Source of the DNA: Arthrobacter sp. UKPF54-2 | Lineage (GTDB): Bacteria; Actinomycetota; Actinomycetes; Actinomycetales; Micrococcaceae | Assembly: GCF_007858535.1 (NCBI RefSeq) | Contig: NZ_CP040174.1 | Location: 2,852,001-2,916,000, forward strand | Direction: 5' to 3' | Length of the DNA: 64,000 nucleotides | Part shown: piece after piece, positions 26,977-38,716 of the stretch | Layout: each line of letters opens with the position of its first letter | How positions within the stretch are numbered: the stretch's first letter is position 1 | The notes under the pieces: generated by a model | Told to the model about the DNA's origin: nothing | The model's database searches: none | The model's input: the letters and a program-made list of their open reading frames with translations, nothing else | Program-made: the position numbers and the translations under genes

Positions 26977-28551
26977 GTGGTTCGACCCCGTGACAACCGT
27001 GCAGACGGAACCGGTTCCCCGGTTCGGTCAAACGCCGCTGCCCGGCACACGGAAGACACTTCCGTCGGCCCCGCCCGCCATCTGGGGGCCGCGCCGCGGA
27101 CCCCGGTGTGGCTGAAGGCCACCACCCTCATCATTTCGGTTTTGCTCGTGGGCGTGGTCGCCTTCGGCGCGTACTGGTTCATCCGGCTGCAGGGAAATAT
27201 CACCAAGCAGGCGCTCGGCGCGGGGAACAGCCGGACCGAGGACGCCGTGGACGAAGCAAAGGACCGGATGCAGATCCTGATCCTCGGCTCGGACACCCGC
27301 GACGGCAAGAACTCGCAGTACGGCAGCGCGGCCGAATCCACCGGCTACGGCCACTCGGACGTGATGATGCTGATGGACATCTCCGCGGACAACAAACGCG
27401 TGAGCGTGGTCAGCTTCCCGCGCGATTTGCTGGTGGACATTCCCAAGTGCGTGGACCAGAAAACGAAGCGCGAGTTCCCTGCCCAGAAGAACGTCATGAT
27501 CAACGCCGCCATGTCCGAGGCCGGCATCGGCTGCGCCGTGGACACGGTCAACAAGATTACCGGCCTGGAGGTCGACCACTTTATGATGGCCGATTTCAAC
27601 TCGGTCAAGGAGCTGTCCAACACTGTCGGCGGCGTCGACGTCTGTGTCAGTGACGCCATCTACGACCCCGACTCCGGGCTCCGGCTGCCCAAGGGCACCT
27701 CCAAGGTCCAGGGCGAGCAGGCGCTGTCCTTCGTCCGGACGCGGCACGCCTTCGGGGACGGCAGCGACCTCGGCCGGATCAAGGCCCAGCAGGGTTTCCT
27801 GTCCTCCCTGGTCCGCAAAATCAAGGACGACGGCACCTTTTCGAACCCCGGCCGGATGCTCGGCATTGCGGACGCGATCACCAAGAACCTGACCATCGAC
27901 GATGGGCTCGCCTCTGTTCCGACGCTGTTGACGGTCGGAAACCGGCTCAAGGATATTGATGTCAGCAAGGTTGCCTTCGTCGCGGCCCCGACCGAGCCTG
28001 CTGTGTCCGACCAGAACCGGTTGCAGCTGGCCGAACCGGCGGCTTCGCAGCTGTTCGCGGCCATGCGCAAGGACATCGACCTGACCGACCCGGCCGCGAA
28101 GCCGGATGCCTCGGCCAGTGCTTCCGCCAGTGCGGAACCCTCCGCCAGCCAGAGCCCCGCCGCCCCGGCCTACAACAAGGCCCTGCAGCCGGTGACCGTG
28201 GCCAACGGCTCCGGCGACCCGGCCCGGGCCAAGGAACTGGTGGCCGCGCTGACCGCGGGCGGCTTCACCCAGACGGGGCAGCTGACCGCGAAGGCGGTGG
28301 CGAAGACGGCCGTGTACTACGGGGCGGACTTTGCTGACGTCGCCGCCGACGTCGCCGCGCTGCTCGGGATCCCGGCCTCCCAGGTGCTCCCGGCGGCCGG
28401 CGTCAGCGGCGTGCAGGTCTATGTGGGCCGCGACTACGCCGGCGCCACCCAGCAACCGGACGCCCCGGCGACACTGCCGCCGGACATCGTCAACCAGACC
28501 GCCGGGGACACCGTCTGCCAGCAGGCCAACCCCGCGCTGATTACACGCTAG
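26977..28551 (+). CDS. LytR-CpsA-Psr (LCP) family cell-wall glycopolymer ligase
   Basis: A 524-residue type II membrane protein. One transmembrane helix covers about residues 48-69. The extracellular LCP domain follows, with ILGSDTRDG, MLMDISADNKRVSVVSFPRD and RTRHAFGDGSDLGRIKAQQ, including the conserved Arg/Asp positions that hold the polyprenyl phosphate. A Ser/Ala-rich linker (SASASASAEPSASQ) leads to a LytR_C domain. LCP enzymes attach teichoic acid-like or arabinogalactan polymers to peptidoglycan. The GTG at 26977 has AAGGAAGG 8 nt upstream. The 3' end overlaps the convergent gene by 11 nt. The gap 26800-26976 holds its promoter, not located. Confidence 0.92.
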   Translation: MVRPRDNRADGTGSPVRSNAAARHTEDTSVGPARHLGAAPRTPVWLKATTLIISVLLVGVVAFGAYWFIRLQGNITKQALGAGNSRTEDAVDEAKDRMQILILGSDTRDGKNSQYGSAAESTGYGHSDVMMLMDISADNKRVSVVSFPRDLLVDIPKCVDQKTKREFPAQKNVMINAAMSEAGIGCAVDTVNKITGLEVDHFMMADFNSVKELSNTVGGVDVCVSDAIYDPDSGLRLPKGTSKVQGEQALSFVRTRHAFGDGSDLGRIKAQQGFLSSLVRKIKDDGTFSNPGRMLGIADAITKNLTIDDGLASVPTLLTVGNRLKDIDVSKVAFVAAPTEPAVSDQNRLQLAEPAASQLFAAMRKDIDLTDPAAKPDASASASASAEPSASQSPAAPAYNKALQPVTVANGSGDPARAKELVAALTAGGFTQTGQLTAKAVAKTAVYYGADFADVAADVAALLGIPASQVLPAAGVSGVQVYVGRDYAGATQQPDAPATLPPDIVNQTAGDTVCQQANPALITR

Positions 28552-28990
28552 GAAGCGCCGGGTTGCCGGCGAGGAATGCCAGCGTTCCCAGTGTGATGAG
28601 CGCGGTGAACCCTGCGGCGAGGAGCCCCAGCATCACCCCCGGGGGTGTGTGGCCCAAGCGGTTGAGCGCCACGAAAGCGGCGACTACCAGCGCGACGAAG
28701 GCGGCGAGGCAACCGCCCGCCGCGGCGAGCAGCTTGCCCGGCGCGATGCCGCTGCGGCCGTCACGGCGGCGCCGGAGAAGCTGCACGGCAATGACGGCGA
28801 TGGCCTGCCAGCAGGCGATCGAGCAGACACCCCAGACGATGGCCGGGACCGTGAGGGGCCGGACCTCAGGGAAAAGGGTCACCGCCCGCTCCACCGCTGC
28901 CGGCAGGACCCAGGCTTGCACCACCACGGACAGGAGCACGAGGAGAAGGAGCGCGGCGAGCGCCGCGGATGCGGATCTGCGTCCCAGCAT
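28541..28990 (-). CDS. Four-helix membrane protein, DUF2975-like
   Basis: A 149-residue integral membrane protein with four hydrophobic segments (about residues 8-28, 45-69, 84-107, 116-140) and an Arg-rich cytoplasmic loop RRRRDGRSG after the second, matching the DUF2975 plan. Function unknown. The ATG at 28990 follows a GGAGACGGGGGA stretch; an in-frame TTG eight codons upstream is less likely. The gene converges on, and overlaps, the LCP gene. Confidence 0.7.
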   Translation of the reverse strand: MLGRRSASAALAALLLLVLLSVVVQAWVLPAAVERAVTLFPEVRPLTVPAIVWGVCSIACWQAIAVIAVQLLRRRRDGRSGIAPGKLLAAAGGCLAAFVALVVAAFVALNRLGHTPPGVMLGLLAAGFTALITLGTLAFLAGNPALPSV

Positions 28991-29054
28991 TGTTCCCCCG
29001 TCTCCTGATGCCAAGCGTCCGGACGAGGGCGACCCTACCAGCGGCGGCTGCCCG

Positions 29055-31007
29055 CTACCAGATACTCACCCGCTCCTCCGGCGCGAGCCACATCCCGTCC
29101 TGCTCCGCGGTTTCGAAGGCCGCGTGGAAGGCATCGAGGTTCTTGGCGATGTTGTTGGTGCGGAACTCGTTGGGGGAGTGCGGATCCGTGGCCAGCCTGC
29201 GGACGGCCTCCTCGCCGCGGATCACCTGCCGCCAGCTCGCGGCCCAGGACGCGAAGAACCGCTGCGCGCCGGTAAGCCCGTCCAGCACCGGCGGCTCCTG
29301 ACCGCCGAGGCTGATCTGGTACGCCTTGTATGCAATGGTGAGGCCGCCAAGGTCGCCGATGTTCTCACCGAGTGTCAGCTTGCCGTTGACGTGATGGCCC
29401 GCGGCTTCGGCAGGGGAGAGGGCATCGAACTGGGCCACGAGCTTGGAGGTCAGGGCCTCGAACGCGGTCCGGTCCGCCTCGGTCCACCAGTTGCGGAGCA
29501 GGCCGCTGCCGTCGTACTGGGAGCCCTGGTCATCAAAACCGTGACCGATCTCATGGCCGATCACGGCCCCGATGCCGCCGTAGTTGACGGCGTCGTCGGC
29601 GTCGGCGGTGAAGAACGGCGGCTGCAGGATCGCGGCCGGGAACACGATCTCGTTCAGCAGCGGGTGGTAGTAGGCGTTGACGGTCTGCGGCGTCATGAGC
29701 CACTTCTCCCGGTCCACCGGTTTGCCCACCTCGTCCAGGTGCCGGTCGACGTCGGCGCTGTGGGCACGCTCCACGTTGCCGAGCAGGTCCGCCGCGTCAA
29801 TGACCACGGCGGAGTAGTCGATCCACTTGTCCGGGTAGCCGATCTTGGCCCGGAACGAATCGAGCTTTTTCAGCGCCTCCACCTTGGTCTCTTCGCCCAT
29901 CCAGGCCAGGTCCGTGATCGACCCGCGGTACGCCTCGATCAGGTTGGCGACCAGGGCGCGCATGTGGTCCTTGTGGCTTTCCGGGAAGTGCCGGGCCACG
30001 TAGATCTGCCCGACCGCCTCGCCCAGGGCGGCCTCGACGACGGCGACGCCCCGCTTCCAGCGGTCCCGGTTGCGCGGCGTGCCGCTCAGCGTGGTGCCGT
30101 AGAACGCGAAGTTCGCGTCCACGAAGGCGGCCGACAGGTACGGCGCGGCCGCGCTGATGACTCGCAGTGCCAGCCATTCCTGCCAGACGGACAGCGGCAC
30201 CGTTCCCAGCAGCGCGGCCGTGCCCGCGAAGAAGTCCGGGGTGCTGACCACAAGCTCGGCGCGTTTCTCCGGGGCGATGCCGGCGGCGTCGAACCAGTCC
30301 GGGAGCAGCGGGAACAGCTGCGCAACCTCCCCGGCCGACTTCAGGTTGTAGGTTTTCTGCGGGTTGCGCAGCGTGACCTTGTCCCAGTGGTGCGCCGCCA
30401 GGGACGTCTCCAGCTCCACCACGCGGGCCGCAGCGCCCTCGGCGTCGGGGATGCCGGCGAGCCCGAACATGGTGCGGACGTGGTCGCGGTACGCCTGGAC
30501 CATCGGCGCGAATTTCTCGTCGCGGTAATAGGATTCGTCCGGCAGCCCCAGTCCGCCCTGGCCGGTGTAGAGCAGGATCCGGTCCGGGTTGCCCGCGTCC
30601 GGGGCAGGATAGATGTAGAACAGTCCGGAGACGTCGGCGCGGAACAGCCGCCCGGCGAGCCGGACCAGCTCGGCCACGGACGCGGTGGCGAAAACCTCGG
30701 CGAGCCGGGCGCGGATCGGTTCCGCCCCCTTGGCCTCCACCGTGTCCTCGTCCATAAAGCTGTTGTACAGGTCCCCGATCTTGCGTTCGATGCCGGTCGC
30801 GTCCGCGCCGCGGCCGGCCGCGTCCAGGATGATCTCCTTGACCGCCAGCTCCGACCCGTCGCGCAGCGCCGTGAAGGTCCCCTCGAGCGGCCGGTCGTCC
30901 GGGATCGGGGTGTTCTTCAGCCACCTGCCGTTGAAGTGCCGGTAAAGGTCGTCCTGGGGGCGGACGCCGGCGTCGATGGTGGACTGGTCAATCCCGGAAA
31001 GCGGCAC
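29055..31007 (-). CDS. M13 family metallopeptidase (neprilysin/PepO-like)
   Basis: A 650-residue zinc endopeptidase. Substrate-binding VNAYYHPLLNEIVFPAAIL, zinc motif HEIGH within VIGHEIGHGFDDQGSQYDG, and GENIGDLGGLTIAY with the third zinc ligand are all intact. There is no signal peptide or membrane anchor, so it is probably cytoplasmic, unlike mammalian neprilysin. The start is a GTG at 31007 with GAAGGAG upstream. It is divergent from the leuA leader; the 116 bp between them carry both promoters. Confidence 0.94.
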   Translation of the reverse strand: MPLSGIDQSTIDAGVRPQDDLYRHFNGRWLKNTPIPDDRPLEGTFTALRDGSELAVKEIILDAAGRGADATGIERKIGDLYNSFMDEDTVEAKGAEPIRARLAEVFATASVAELVRLAGRLFRADVSGLFYIYPAPDAGNPDRILLYTGQGGLGLPDESYYRDEKFAPMVQAYRDHVRTMFGLAGIPDAEGAAARVVELETSLAAHHWDKVTLRNPQKTYNLKSAGEVAQLFPLLPDWFDAAGIAPEKRAELVVSTPDFFAGTAALLGTVPLSVWQEWLALRVISAAAPYLSAAFVDANFAFYGTTLSGTPRNRDRWKRGVAVVEAALGEAVGQIYVARHFPESHKDHMRALVANLIEAYRGSITDLAWMGEETKVEALKKLDSFRAKIGYPDKWIDYSAVVIDAADLLGNVERAHSADVDRHLDEVGKPVDREKWLMTPQTVNAYYHPLLNEIVFPAAILQPPFFTADADDAVNYGGIGAVIGHEIGHGFDDQGSQYDGSGLLRNWWTEADRTAFEALTSKLVAQFDALSPAEAAGHHVNGKLTLGENIGDLGGLTIAYKAYQISLGGQEPPVLDGLTGAQRFFASWAASWRQVIRGEEAVRRLATDPHSPNEFRTNNIAKNLDAFHAAFETAEQDGMWLAPEERVSIW

Positions 31008-31111
31008 TGCTGGCTCCTTCGAAGGGGACGCTGCGCCGGGCCTGGCACCGGTGCGGCGTCTGCATGGTGGACGTTGCGGAGGTATGGCTCCTTCATCTTA
31101 CGCACCCGTGT

Positions 31112-31117
31112 TAGTGT
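31112..31117 (+). promoter_or_regulatory. -10 element of the leuA leader
   Basis: TAGTGT ends exactly 6 nt before the GTG of the leuA leader peptide, the same geometry as in front of the leuS leader. Confidence 0.55.
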
Positions 31118-31123
31118 GAAAAT

Positions 31124-33000
<1,877 letters not shown>

Positions 33001-33108
33001 CAGCCCGCCGCGCCGCGCCGCCGGATCCTCCAGCGGCGCGGTGCCGCGTGCCGGCAGGGCCGCATTTCCAATGGCAGTGTTTCCCCGAACTCAGTGCGAA
33101 GATTAACT

Positions 33109-33864
33109 GTGGCCCAACCCTCTTCCTTTGCTGCGCGCGCCTATCGCGACGACGCCGTGGTGCTGCGCACCCACAAACTCGGCGAAGCGGACCGCATCAT
33201 CACCCTGCTGACCAAGCACCACGGGCAGGTCCGGGCGGTCGCCAAGGGTGTCCGCCGGACCAGCAGCCGCTTCGGCGCCAGGCTGGAACCGTTTATGGTC
33301 GCGGACCTGCAGCTGATCTCCGGGCGTACCCTGGACGTGGTCACGCAGGCCGTCGCCAAGGGCGCCTACGGCTCCAGCATCGCCGCCGACTATGGCCGCT
33401 ACACCGTGGCGGCCGCGATGACCGAGACGGCGGAGAAGCTCACCGACGTCGACGGCGAGGCCGGCACCGCCCAATACAACCTGCTGGTCGGCGCGCTGGC
33501 GTCGCTGAGCCGCGGCGACCACGCCCCCGAGCTGATCTTGGATTCCTACCTGCTCCGCGCCCTGTCCACCGGCGGCTGGGCGCCCAGCTTTACCGACTGC
33601 GCCCGCTGCGGTGCGAGGGGGCCGCACACCGCGTTTTCCGCCGCGCTGGGGGGCATGGTCTGCGGGGAGTGCCGGCCGCCGGGTTCCCCCGCGCCTGCCT
33701 CGGAGACGGTGCTGCTGCTGGGGGCGCTGCTGACCGGCAACTGGACGGCGGCGGACGCCTCCGCGCCGGTCCACCGCCGGGAAGCCGCCGGCCTGGTGGC
33801 AAGCTACCTGCAGTGGCATCTGGAACGCGTCCTGAAATCCCTCAAACATGTGGAGCGAACATAA
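33109..33864 (+). CDS. recO: DNA repair protein RecO
   Basis: A 251-residue RecO, which with RecF/RecR loads RecA on SSB-coated gaps. It begins [20 protein letters not shown] (OB fold) and has the zinc cysteines CARCGA...GMVCGEC. GTG at 33109 fits the family length; a GTG five codons upstream (33094) is possible. The uppS start lies 2 nt after the stop. Confidence 0.92.
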   Translation: MAQPSSFAARAYRDDAVVLRTHKLGEADRIITLLTKHHGQVRAVAKGVRRTSSRFGARLEPFMVADLQLISGRTLDVVTQAVAKGAYGSSIAADYGRYTVAAAMTETAEKLTDVDGEAGTAQYNLLVGALASLSRGDHAPELILDSYLLRALSTGGWAPSFTDCARCGARGPHTAFSAALGGMVCGECRPPGSPAPASETVLLLGALLTGNWTAADASAPVHRREAAGLVASYLQWHLERVLKSLKHVERT

Positions 33865-33866
33865 CC

Positions 33867-34709
33867 GTGGCCCTCGGCAAAAAAAGTCCAGGAAAGACGA
33901 ATCCGGTCCGCCGGCCCACCGCCGACGTGGTGGCCCCCTACCCGCACCCCTCCGGTGCCCGGCCGCCCGCCATCCCGGCGGAGTTCATTCCCAAGCACGT
34001 CGCGATCGTGATGGACGGCAACGGGCGGTGGGCCAACCAGCGCGGCCTGCCCCGGATCGAGGGCCACAAGGCCGGGGAGCCTGCCTTGCTGGACGTTATG
34101 GCCGGGGCCATCGAACTGGGCATCGAGCACGTCAGCGTTTACGCGTTCTCTACCGAGAACTGGCGCCGCTCGCCCGAGGAGGTGCGCTTCCTGATGGGAT
34201 TTAACAAGGACGTGCTGCGCCGGCAGCGGAACCAGCTTCACGAGTGGGGCGTGCGGATCCGCTGGTCCGGGCGCCGGCCCAAGCTCTGGGGCTCGGTGAT
34301 CCGGGAACTCGAGGAGGCCGAGGAGTACACCCGGGGCAACAGCACCTGCACCCTGAACATGTGTGTTAACTACGGCGGCCGGGCGGAAATCGCCGACGCC
34401 GTCTCCGCCATCGCCGCGGAAGTCGCCGCCGGCCGGCTCAAGCCCGGCGCCATCACCGAACGGACCATCCAGAAATACCTGGACGAACCCGACCTGCCCG
34501 ACGTCGACCTGTTCCTGCGCAGCTCCGGCGAACAGCGCCTCTCCAACTTCATGCTCTGGCAATCCGCCTACGCCGAGTTCGTCTTCCTCGACACCCTATG
34601 GCCGGACGTGGATCGGCGGACCCTGTGGGACGCCGTCGAAATCTACGCCCAGCGGGACCGCCGCTACGGAGGGGCGGTCGACGCGGCCGCCCCGGTGCGC
34701 CCCGCCTGA
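33867..34709 (+). CDS. uppS: Isoprenyl transferase (cis-prenyl/undecaprenyl or decaprenyl diphosphate synthase)
   Basis: A 280-residue cis-prenyltransferase making the polyprenyl carrier used in cell-wall synthesis. [17 protein letters not shown] carries the catalytic Asp and the Asn/Gly/Arg loop; FSTENWRRS and [19 protein letters not shown] complete the substrate site. GTG at 33867 has GGAG 13 nt upstream. The first 45 residues are a basic, Pro-rich extension. Chain length cannot be read from the sequence. Confidence 0.95.
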   Translation: MALGKKSPGKTNPVRRPTADVVAPYPHPSGARPPAIPAEFIPKHVAIVMDGNGRWANQRGLPRIEGHKAGEPALLDVMAGAIELGIEHVSVYAFSTENWRRSPEEVRFLMGFNKDVLRRQRNQLHEWGVRIRWSGRRPKLWGSVIRELEEAEEYTRGNSTCTLNMCVNYGGRAEIADAVSAIAAEVAAGRLKPGAITERTIQKYLDEPDLPDVDLFLRSSGEQRLSNFMLWQSAYAEFVFLDTLWPDVDRRTLWDAVEIYAQRDRRYGGAVDAAAPVRPA

Positions 34710-34715
34710 CCCGCC

Positions 34716-35702
34716 CTAGGTACCGGCGGCGTCGTCCGTGACGTAGGCACGGATCCAGCGGGCGAGCCGGGCATAGGCATCGGCCCGGACCCGCGGCGCC
34801 GAGAGGAACACGTCGTGCAGTGCACCGTCGATCCGCTCCAGGGTCACCGTGCGGCCCAGGCTGAGGGCGCGCAGGGCGATGGTGTTCACGTCCAGGACCG
34901 CGTCGGTGCGCCGCATCGACTCCTTCCAAAACATTCCGTTGGCGCTGGCACCGGAAATCAGCACCAGGATCGGCACGTCAATGTTCAGCCCCCGGGCCAC
35001 CCGTGACTGGCCGGCCAGCACCGCGCTGAGCCAGCCGGCCCGTACCGGGAAAGCCCGGGGCGGCCGGTAGTTGTCATCCAGGACCCATTCCCCCTCCGCA
35101 GCGCTGCTGATGCTGCGCCAGTAGAAGGCCCGCTCGGGAAGCCTGATCACGGACTCGGGCCGGAAGCGGGCCAGCGGCTCCACCATGGTCCGGGCGGCGC
35201 GGCGCACCGCAGGGCTCCCGTGCATTTCAAGCCAGGGGCTGTCGAGGACCAGTTGGGCGGCGCGCCCCGGGTGCCGGCTGGTCCAGAGCGCCGCGATCAG
35301 CCCGCCGGTGGAGTGCCCCATCAGGGTCACCGGCGGGGGAGCTGCGCCCTTGGGCGCGAGCGAGCCGATAATGTCGATCGCCGCGGTGATCTCGGCGTCG
35401 TAGTCGGCCAGGTCCGCGACGTAGCCGCCATGGGCGCCGGGGCGCAGGCTCCGGCCGTGGTTGTGCATGTCCAGCGCGAAGAACGCGAAGCCCTGGCCGG
35501 TCCAGAACTCCGCGAGTTCCTCGTTGAAGAAGTAGTCGCTCCAGCCGTGCAGGAACAGCACCGCCCGGTGCGGGGCGCTGCCGGCCCCGGAGGCAGGGAT
35601 GTGCCGGATCAGGGTGGCGGTGCGCTCCACCCCGTCCGGGCCCACCGACTGGAAGGGGCACGCCGCGAAGTCCTCGCCCAGGATGTCGGTCTGCCAGTCC
35701 AC
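34716..35702 (-). CDS. Alpha/beta hydrolase (monoacylglycerol lipase-like)
   Basis: A 328-residue serine hydrolase. The oxyanion strand FLHGWSDYFF, the nucleophile elbow MGHSTGG (Ser), and a late His in IDGALHDVFLS are visible; the fold and the LDMHNHGRSLRPG segment resemble lysophospholipase-type (Hydrolase_4) enzymes. Substrate unknown. Its 5' end is 21 nt from the stop of the FAD dehydrogenase gene on the same strand, so they probably form an operon. It is convergent with uppS, 6 nt apart, with no terminator between. Confidence 0.88.
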   Translation of the reverse strand: MDWQTDILGEDFAACPFQSVGPDGVERTATLIRHIPASGAGSAPHRAVLFLHGWSDYFFNEELAEFWTGQGFAFFALDMHNHGRSLRPGAHGGYVADLADYDAEITAAIDIIGSLAPKGAAPPPVTLMGHSTGGLIAALWTSRHPGRAAQLVLDSPWLEMHGSPAVRRAARTMVEPLARFRPESVIRLPERAFYWRSISSAAEGEWVLDDNYRPPRAFPVRAGWLSAVLAGQSRVARGLNIDVPILVLISGASANGMFWKESMRRTDAVLDVNTIALRALSLGRTVTLERIDGALHDVFLSAPRVRADAYARLARWIRAYVTDDAAGT

Positions 35703-35723
35703 CTGATCCTCCCGGTCTGCAGG

Positions 35724-37421
35724 CTAGAGGGCGGACGCCGCGGCGCGGCCCGCCGCGCGGCCGGAGAACAGGCACCCGCCCAGGAAGGTGCCTTCCAGGG
35801 CGCGGTAGCCGTGGATTCCGCCGCCGCCAAAGCCGGCCGCCTCGCCGGCGGCGTAGAGCCCGGCCACCGGCCGGCCGTCGCCGTCCAGGACCCGCGAGTG
35901 CAGATCCGTCTGGATCCCGCCGAGGCTCTTGCGGGTCAGGACGGAGAGCCGGACCGCCAGCAGGGGCCCGTGCCGGGGATCGAGCATCCGGTGCGGCGGC
36001 GCCACCCGCATGATCTTGTCCGTGGTGAAGCGGCGGGCGGCGCGGATCGCCGCGAGCTGCGGATCCTTGCCCAGCCCGCTCGTGAACTGCCGGTCCCGGG
36101 ACCGGAAAAGCCGGTCCAGTTCCGCGGCGTCTATCAGCGGCGCGCCGGTGAGGGTGTTCATTTTCGCGGCAAGCTCCGTAGGGCTGCCGGCCTGAAGGAA
36201 ATCCACACCCCGGTCCAGGAAGCGCTGCAGCGGGCTGTCGCCGGCCGGTTTGAGGCGGGCGGCTAGCAGGCGGAGGTCCTTGCCGGTCAGGTCCGGGTTC
36301 TGTTCGGAGCCGGAGAGCGCGAACTCCTTCAGGGCGATGGTCTTGTTCAGCACGAACCAGGAATGGGTGTGGCCGGTGCCGAGGATATGCCGGAGCGCGC
36401 CGAGCGAGTCGAAGCCCGGGAACAGCGGGGCAGGGAGCATCCGGCCCGTGGCGTCGAGCCAGAGGGCGGAGGGGCCGGGCAGGATCCGGATCCCGTGCTG
36501 CGGCCAGACCGGGGAATGGTTGAGGATGCCTTCCGGGTAGTGCCACATCCGGTCGCCGTTGATCAGCCGGCCGCCGGTGCGGTCCACTGCGGCGAGGAAC
36601 TCGCCGTCCACCGAGGCCGGCACTCCACTGAGCATCGACGCCGGCGCGCCGCCGCCGGGCCATTGCCGCCGGACCGCGCCGTGGTTCCCGCCGATGCCGC
36701 CGCTGGTGACGACGACGGCGCCGGCGACGGCCTCGAAGGCCCCGGTGACCGTGCGGGAGGACTGTTCTCCACGGGCAGCGGTGCTGGGTGCCAGGACCTC
36801 GCCGCGAACCCCGATGAGCCGGCCCGCCGTCGTCGTCAGTTCGGTGGCGCGGTGCCGGAAGTGGAAGGACACCCGTCCGGCGGCCACCCCCTCGCGGAGC
36901 TTGGCGAGGAAGGGCGCGACCAGCGCCGGGCCGGTGCCCCAGGCGACGTGGAAGCGCGGCACGGTGTTGCCATGGCCGTCCGGGCCGTAGCCCCCGCGCT
37001 CGGCCCACTGCACGAGCGGGAACAGCCCGACGCCCAGGGAGGCGAGCCAGGCTCGCTTCTCGCCGGCCGCGAAGTCCACGTACGCCTCCGCCCACTGCCG
37101 GGCCAGGGCGTCCTCGGGCCGGTCGAAGGCGGCGGAGGCGAGCCAGTCGGCCAGGGCCAGCTCGGCGCTGTCGCGGACGCCCAGCCGCCGCTGCTCCGGA
37201 GTGTTGACCAGAAAGAGGCCGCCAAAGGACCAGTGGGCCTGGCCGCCCGCCGAGGCCTCGGGTTCCTGGTCCAGGACCGCCACCCGCCGGCCGGCCGCGT
37301 AGGCTTCGGCCGCGGCCACCAGGCCGGCGAGTCCGGCGCCGACCACCACCACGTCGGCGTCGATCCGTGCCGCGGGGGAGTGCGCCGGGCCGTGGCGGTG
37401 GACTGCATCATCGCTGGTCAT
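35724..37421 (-). CDS. FAD-binding dehydrogenase (fumarate reductase/KstD-type flavoprotein)
   Basis: A 565-residue flavoprotein with an N-terminal Rossmann motif VVVVGAGLAGLVAAAEAYA, an internal SGGIGGNHGAVRRQWPG block and a C-terminal FAD site GLYAAGEAAGFGGGGIHGYRA followed by LEGTFLGGCLFSG. This matches the family annotated as FAD-binding dehydrogenase related to 3-ketosteroid-1-dehydrogenase and fumarate reductase. The substrate is unknown; no steroid genes are near. It is the first gene of a likely two-gene operon with the hydrolase. Confidence 0.88.
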   Translation of the reverse strand: MTSDDAVHRHGPAHSPAARIDADVVVVGAGLAGLVAAAEAYAAGRRVAVLDQEPEASAGGQAHWSFGGLFLVNTPEQRRLGVRDSAELALADWLASAAFDRPEDALARQWAEAYVDFAAGEKRAWLASLGVGLFPLVQWAERGGYGPDGHGNTVPRFHVAWGTGPALVAPFLAKLREGVAAGRVSFHFRHRATELTTTAGRLIGVRGEVLAPSTAARGEQSSRTVTGAFEAVAGAVVVTSGGIGGNHGAVRRQWPGGGAPASMLSGVPASVDGEFLAAVDRTGGRLINGDRMWHYPEGILNHSPVWPQHGIRILPGPSALWLDATGRMLPAPLFPGFDSLGALRHILGTGHTHSWFVLNKTIALKEFALSGSEQNPDLTGKDLRLLAARLKPAGDSPLQRFLDRGVDFLQAGSPTELAAKMNTLTGAPLIDAAELDRLFRSRDRQFTSGLGKDPQLAAIRAARRFTTDKIMRVAPPHRMLDPRHGPLLAVRLSVLTRKSLGGIQTDLHSRVLDGDGRPVAGLYAAGEAAGFGGGGIHGYRALEGTFLGGCLFSGRAAGRAAASAL

Positions 37422-37535
37422 GGCTTCATGCTAGCGCCCGGCGGTCCGAGGTTTTGGCTGCTTGCGGTCCGGGTTTGGCCTGGCCCGGGTGCCGGCATTT
37501 TGGTTTGCGCGGCCGGAACCGGAAAACTAGGGGGC

Positions 37536-38609
37536 ATGCGCGTATATCCCACCTTCTTCCGGCTCGCCTTCTCCTGGATGGACGCCGAGCGCGCCCACAA
37601 GATCGGTTTCCGGGGCATCCGGCTGGCCAACCGCTGCGGCGCCGGCCGGGTTTTGCAGCGGATCACCGCCCCGGCAGCGTCGCTGCGGACCGAGGCTTTC
37701 GGCCTAACCTTCCCCTCGCCGTTCGGGCTGGCCGCGGGCTTTGACAAGGAAGGCCACGGCATCGAGGCGCTGACCGACCTGGGCTTCGGCCACGTCGAGG
37801 TCGGCACCATCACGGGTCAGGCGCAGCCCGGCAACCCGGCCCCGCGGCTGTTCCGCCTCATCGAGGACCGGGCCGTGATCAACCGGATGGGGTTCAACAA
37901 CGACGGCGCCGCCGCCGTGGCACCCCGGCTGCGCTCCGCCCGCGCCGCGCTGCAGCGCCGCTACCCCGGCGTCCGCCCGGTAATCGGCGTCAACATCGGC
38001 AAGAGCAAGGTCGTGGAGCTTGAGGACGCGGTGGCCGACTACCTGGTCAGCGCCCGCAGCCTGGCCCCCGCCGCGGACTATCTGGTGGTCAACGTGAGTT
38101 CGCCGAATACCCCGGGGCTGCGCCTGCTGCAGGACGTTGACACCCTACGGCCGCTGCTGACCGCGGTGGGGGAGGCCGCCGACACCGCCGCCGGCCGCCA
38201 CGTGCCGCTGCTGGTGAAGATCGCACCGGACCTCAGCGACGAAGACATCGACGACGTCGCCCGGCTGGCGCTCGATCTCAAGCTGGACGGCATCATCGCC
38301 ACCAACACCACGATCGGACGGACCGGGCTGGTCTCCAGTCCGGAACAGATTGAGGCGTGCGGCGCCGGCGGACTCTCCGGCGCGCCGCTGAAGCAGCGCT
38401 CCCTCGAGGTGCTGTCCCGGCTCAAGGCCGCCACCGGCGGCGCCGTCACCCTCGTCTCGGTGGGTGGCGTCGAGACGGCGCAGGACGTCCAGCAGCGCCT
38501 CGACGCCGGTGCCACCCTGGTGCAGGGCTACACGGCGTTCCTTTACGAGGGCCCGTTCTGGGCGGCCCGGATCAACCGGCTGCTCGCCAAGCACCCGTCC
38601 CGGCGTTAG
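37536..38609 (+). CDS. pyrD: Quinone-dependent dihydroorotate dehydrogenase (class 2)
   Basis: A 357-residue membrane-associated flavoenzyme oxidising dihydroorotate to orotate in pyrimidine synthesis. The N-terminal helical extension (FRLAFSWMDAERAHKI) and the Ser-based VNVSSPNTPGLRLLQ identify class 2, which passes electrons to quinone. Other marks are GFNNDGAAAVAPRL, GVNIGKSK and NTTIGRTGL. The ATG at 37536 is well inside a longer open frame, but the protein aligns from here. A strong terminator follows at 38666. Confidence 0.95.
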   Translation: MRVYPTFFRLAFSWMDAERAHKIGFRGIRLANRCGAGRVLQRITAPAASLRTEAFGLTFPSPFGLAAGFDKEGHGIEALTDLGFGHVEVGTITGQAQPGNPAPRLFRLIEDRAVINRMGFNNDGAAAVAPRLRSARAALQRRYPGVRPVIGVNIGKSKVVELEDAVADYLVSARSLAPAADYLVVNVSSPNTPGLRLLQDVDTLRPLLTAVGEAADTAAGRHVPLLVKIAPDLSDEDIDDVARLALDLKLDGIIATNTTIGRTGLVSSPEQIEACGAGGLSGAPLKQRSLEVLSRLKAATGGAVTLVSVGGVETAQDVQQRLDAGATLVQGYTAFLYEGPFWAARINRLLAKHPSRR

Positions 38610-38665
38610 GCCGCGCGGCGGCGCAGGCGCCCTTCGGGGCCGCAGCACTTCGCCCCGCGAACGGA

Positions 38666-38698
38666 AGAGCCCCCGGCAGTCCAGCTGCCGGGGGCTCT
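38666..38698. terminator. Bidirectional terminator between pyrD and the DUF3043 gene
   Basis: A perfect 14-bp stem (38666-38679 with 38685-38698), 5-nt loop, between convergent genes. Confidence 0.85.
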
Positions 38699-38716
38699 CC
38701 TTGTTGAAGGCGTGAA

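Noticed and set aside
27028..28455. Long minus-strand frame across the LCP gene
   Set aside because: Opposite-strand shadow with no domain, while the LCP protein is well supported.
36363..37535. Long N-terminal extension of pyrD
   Set aside because: The open frame continues upstream across the antisense of the FAD dehydrogenase; PyrD homology begins at 37536.
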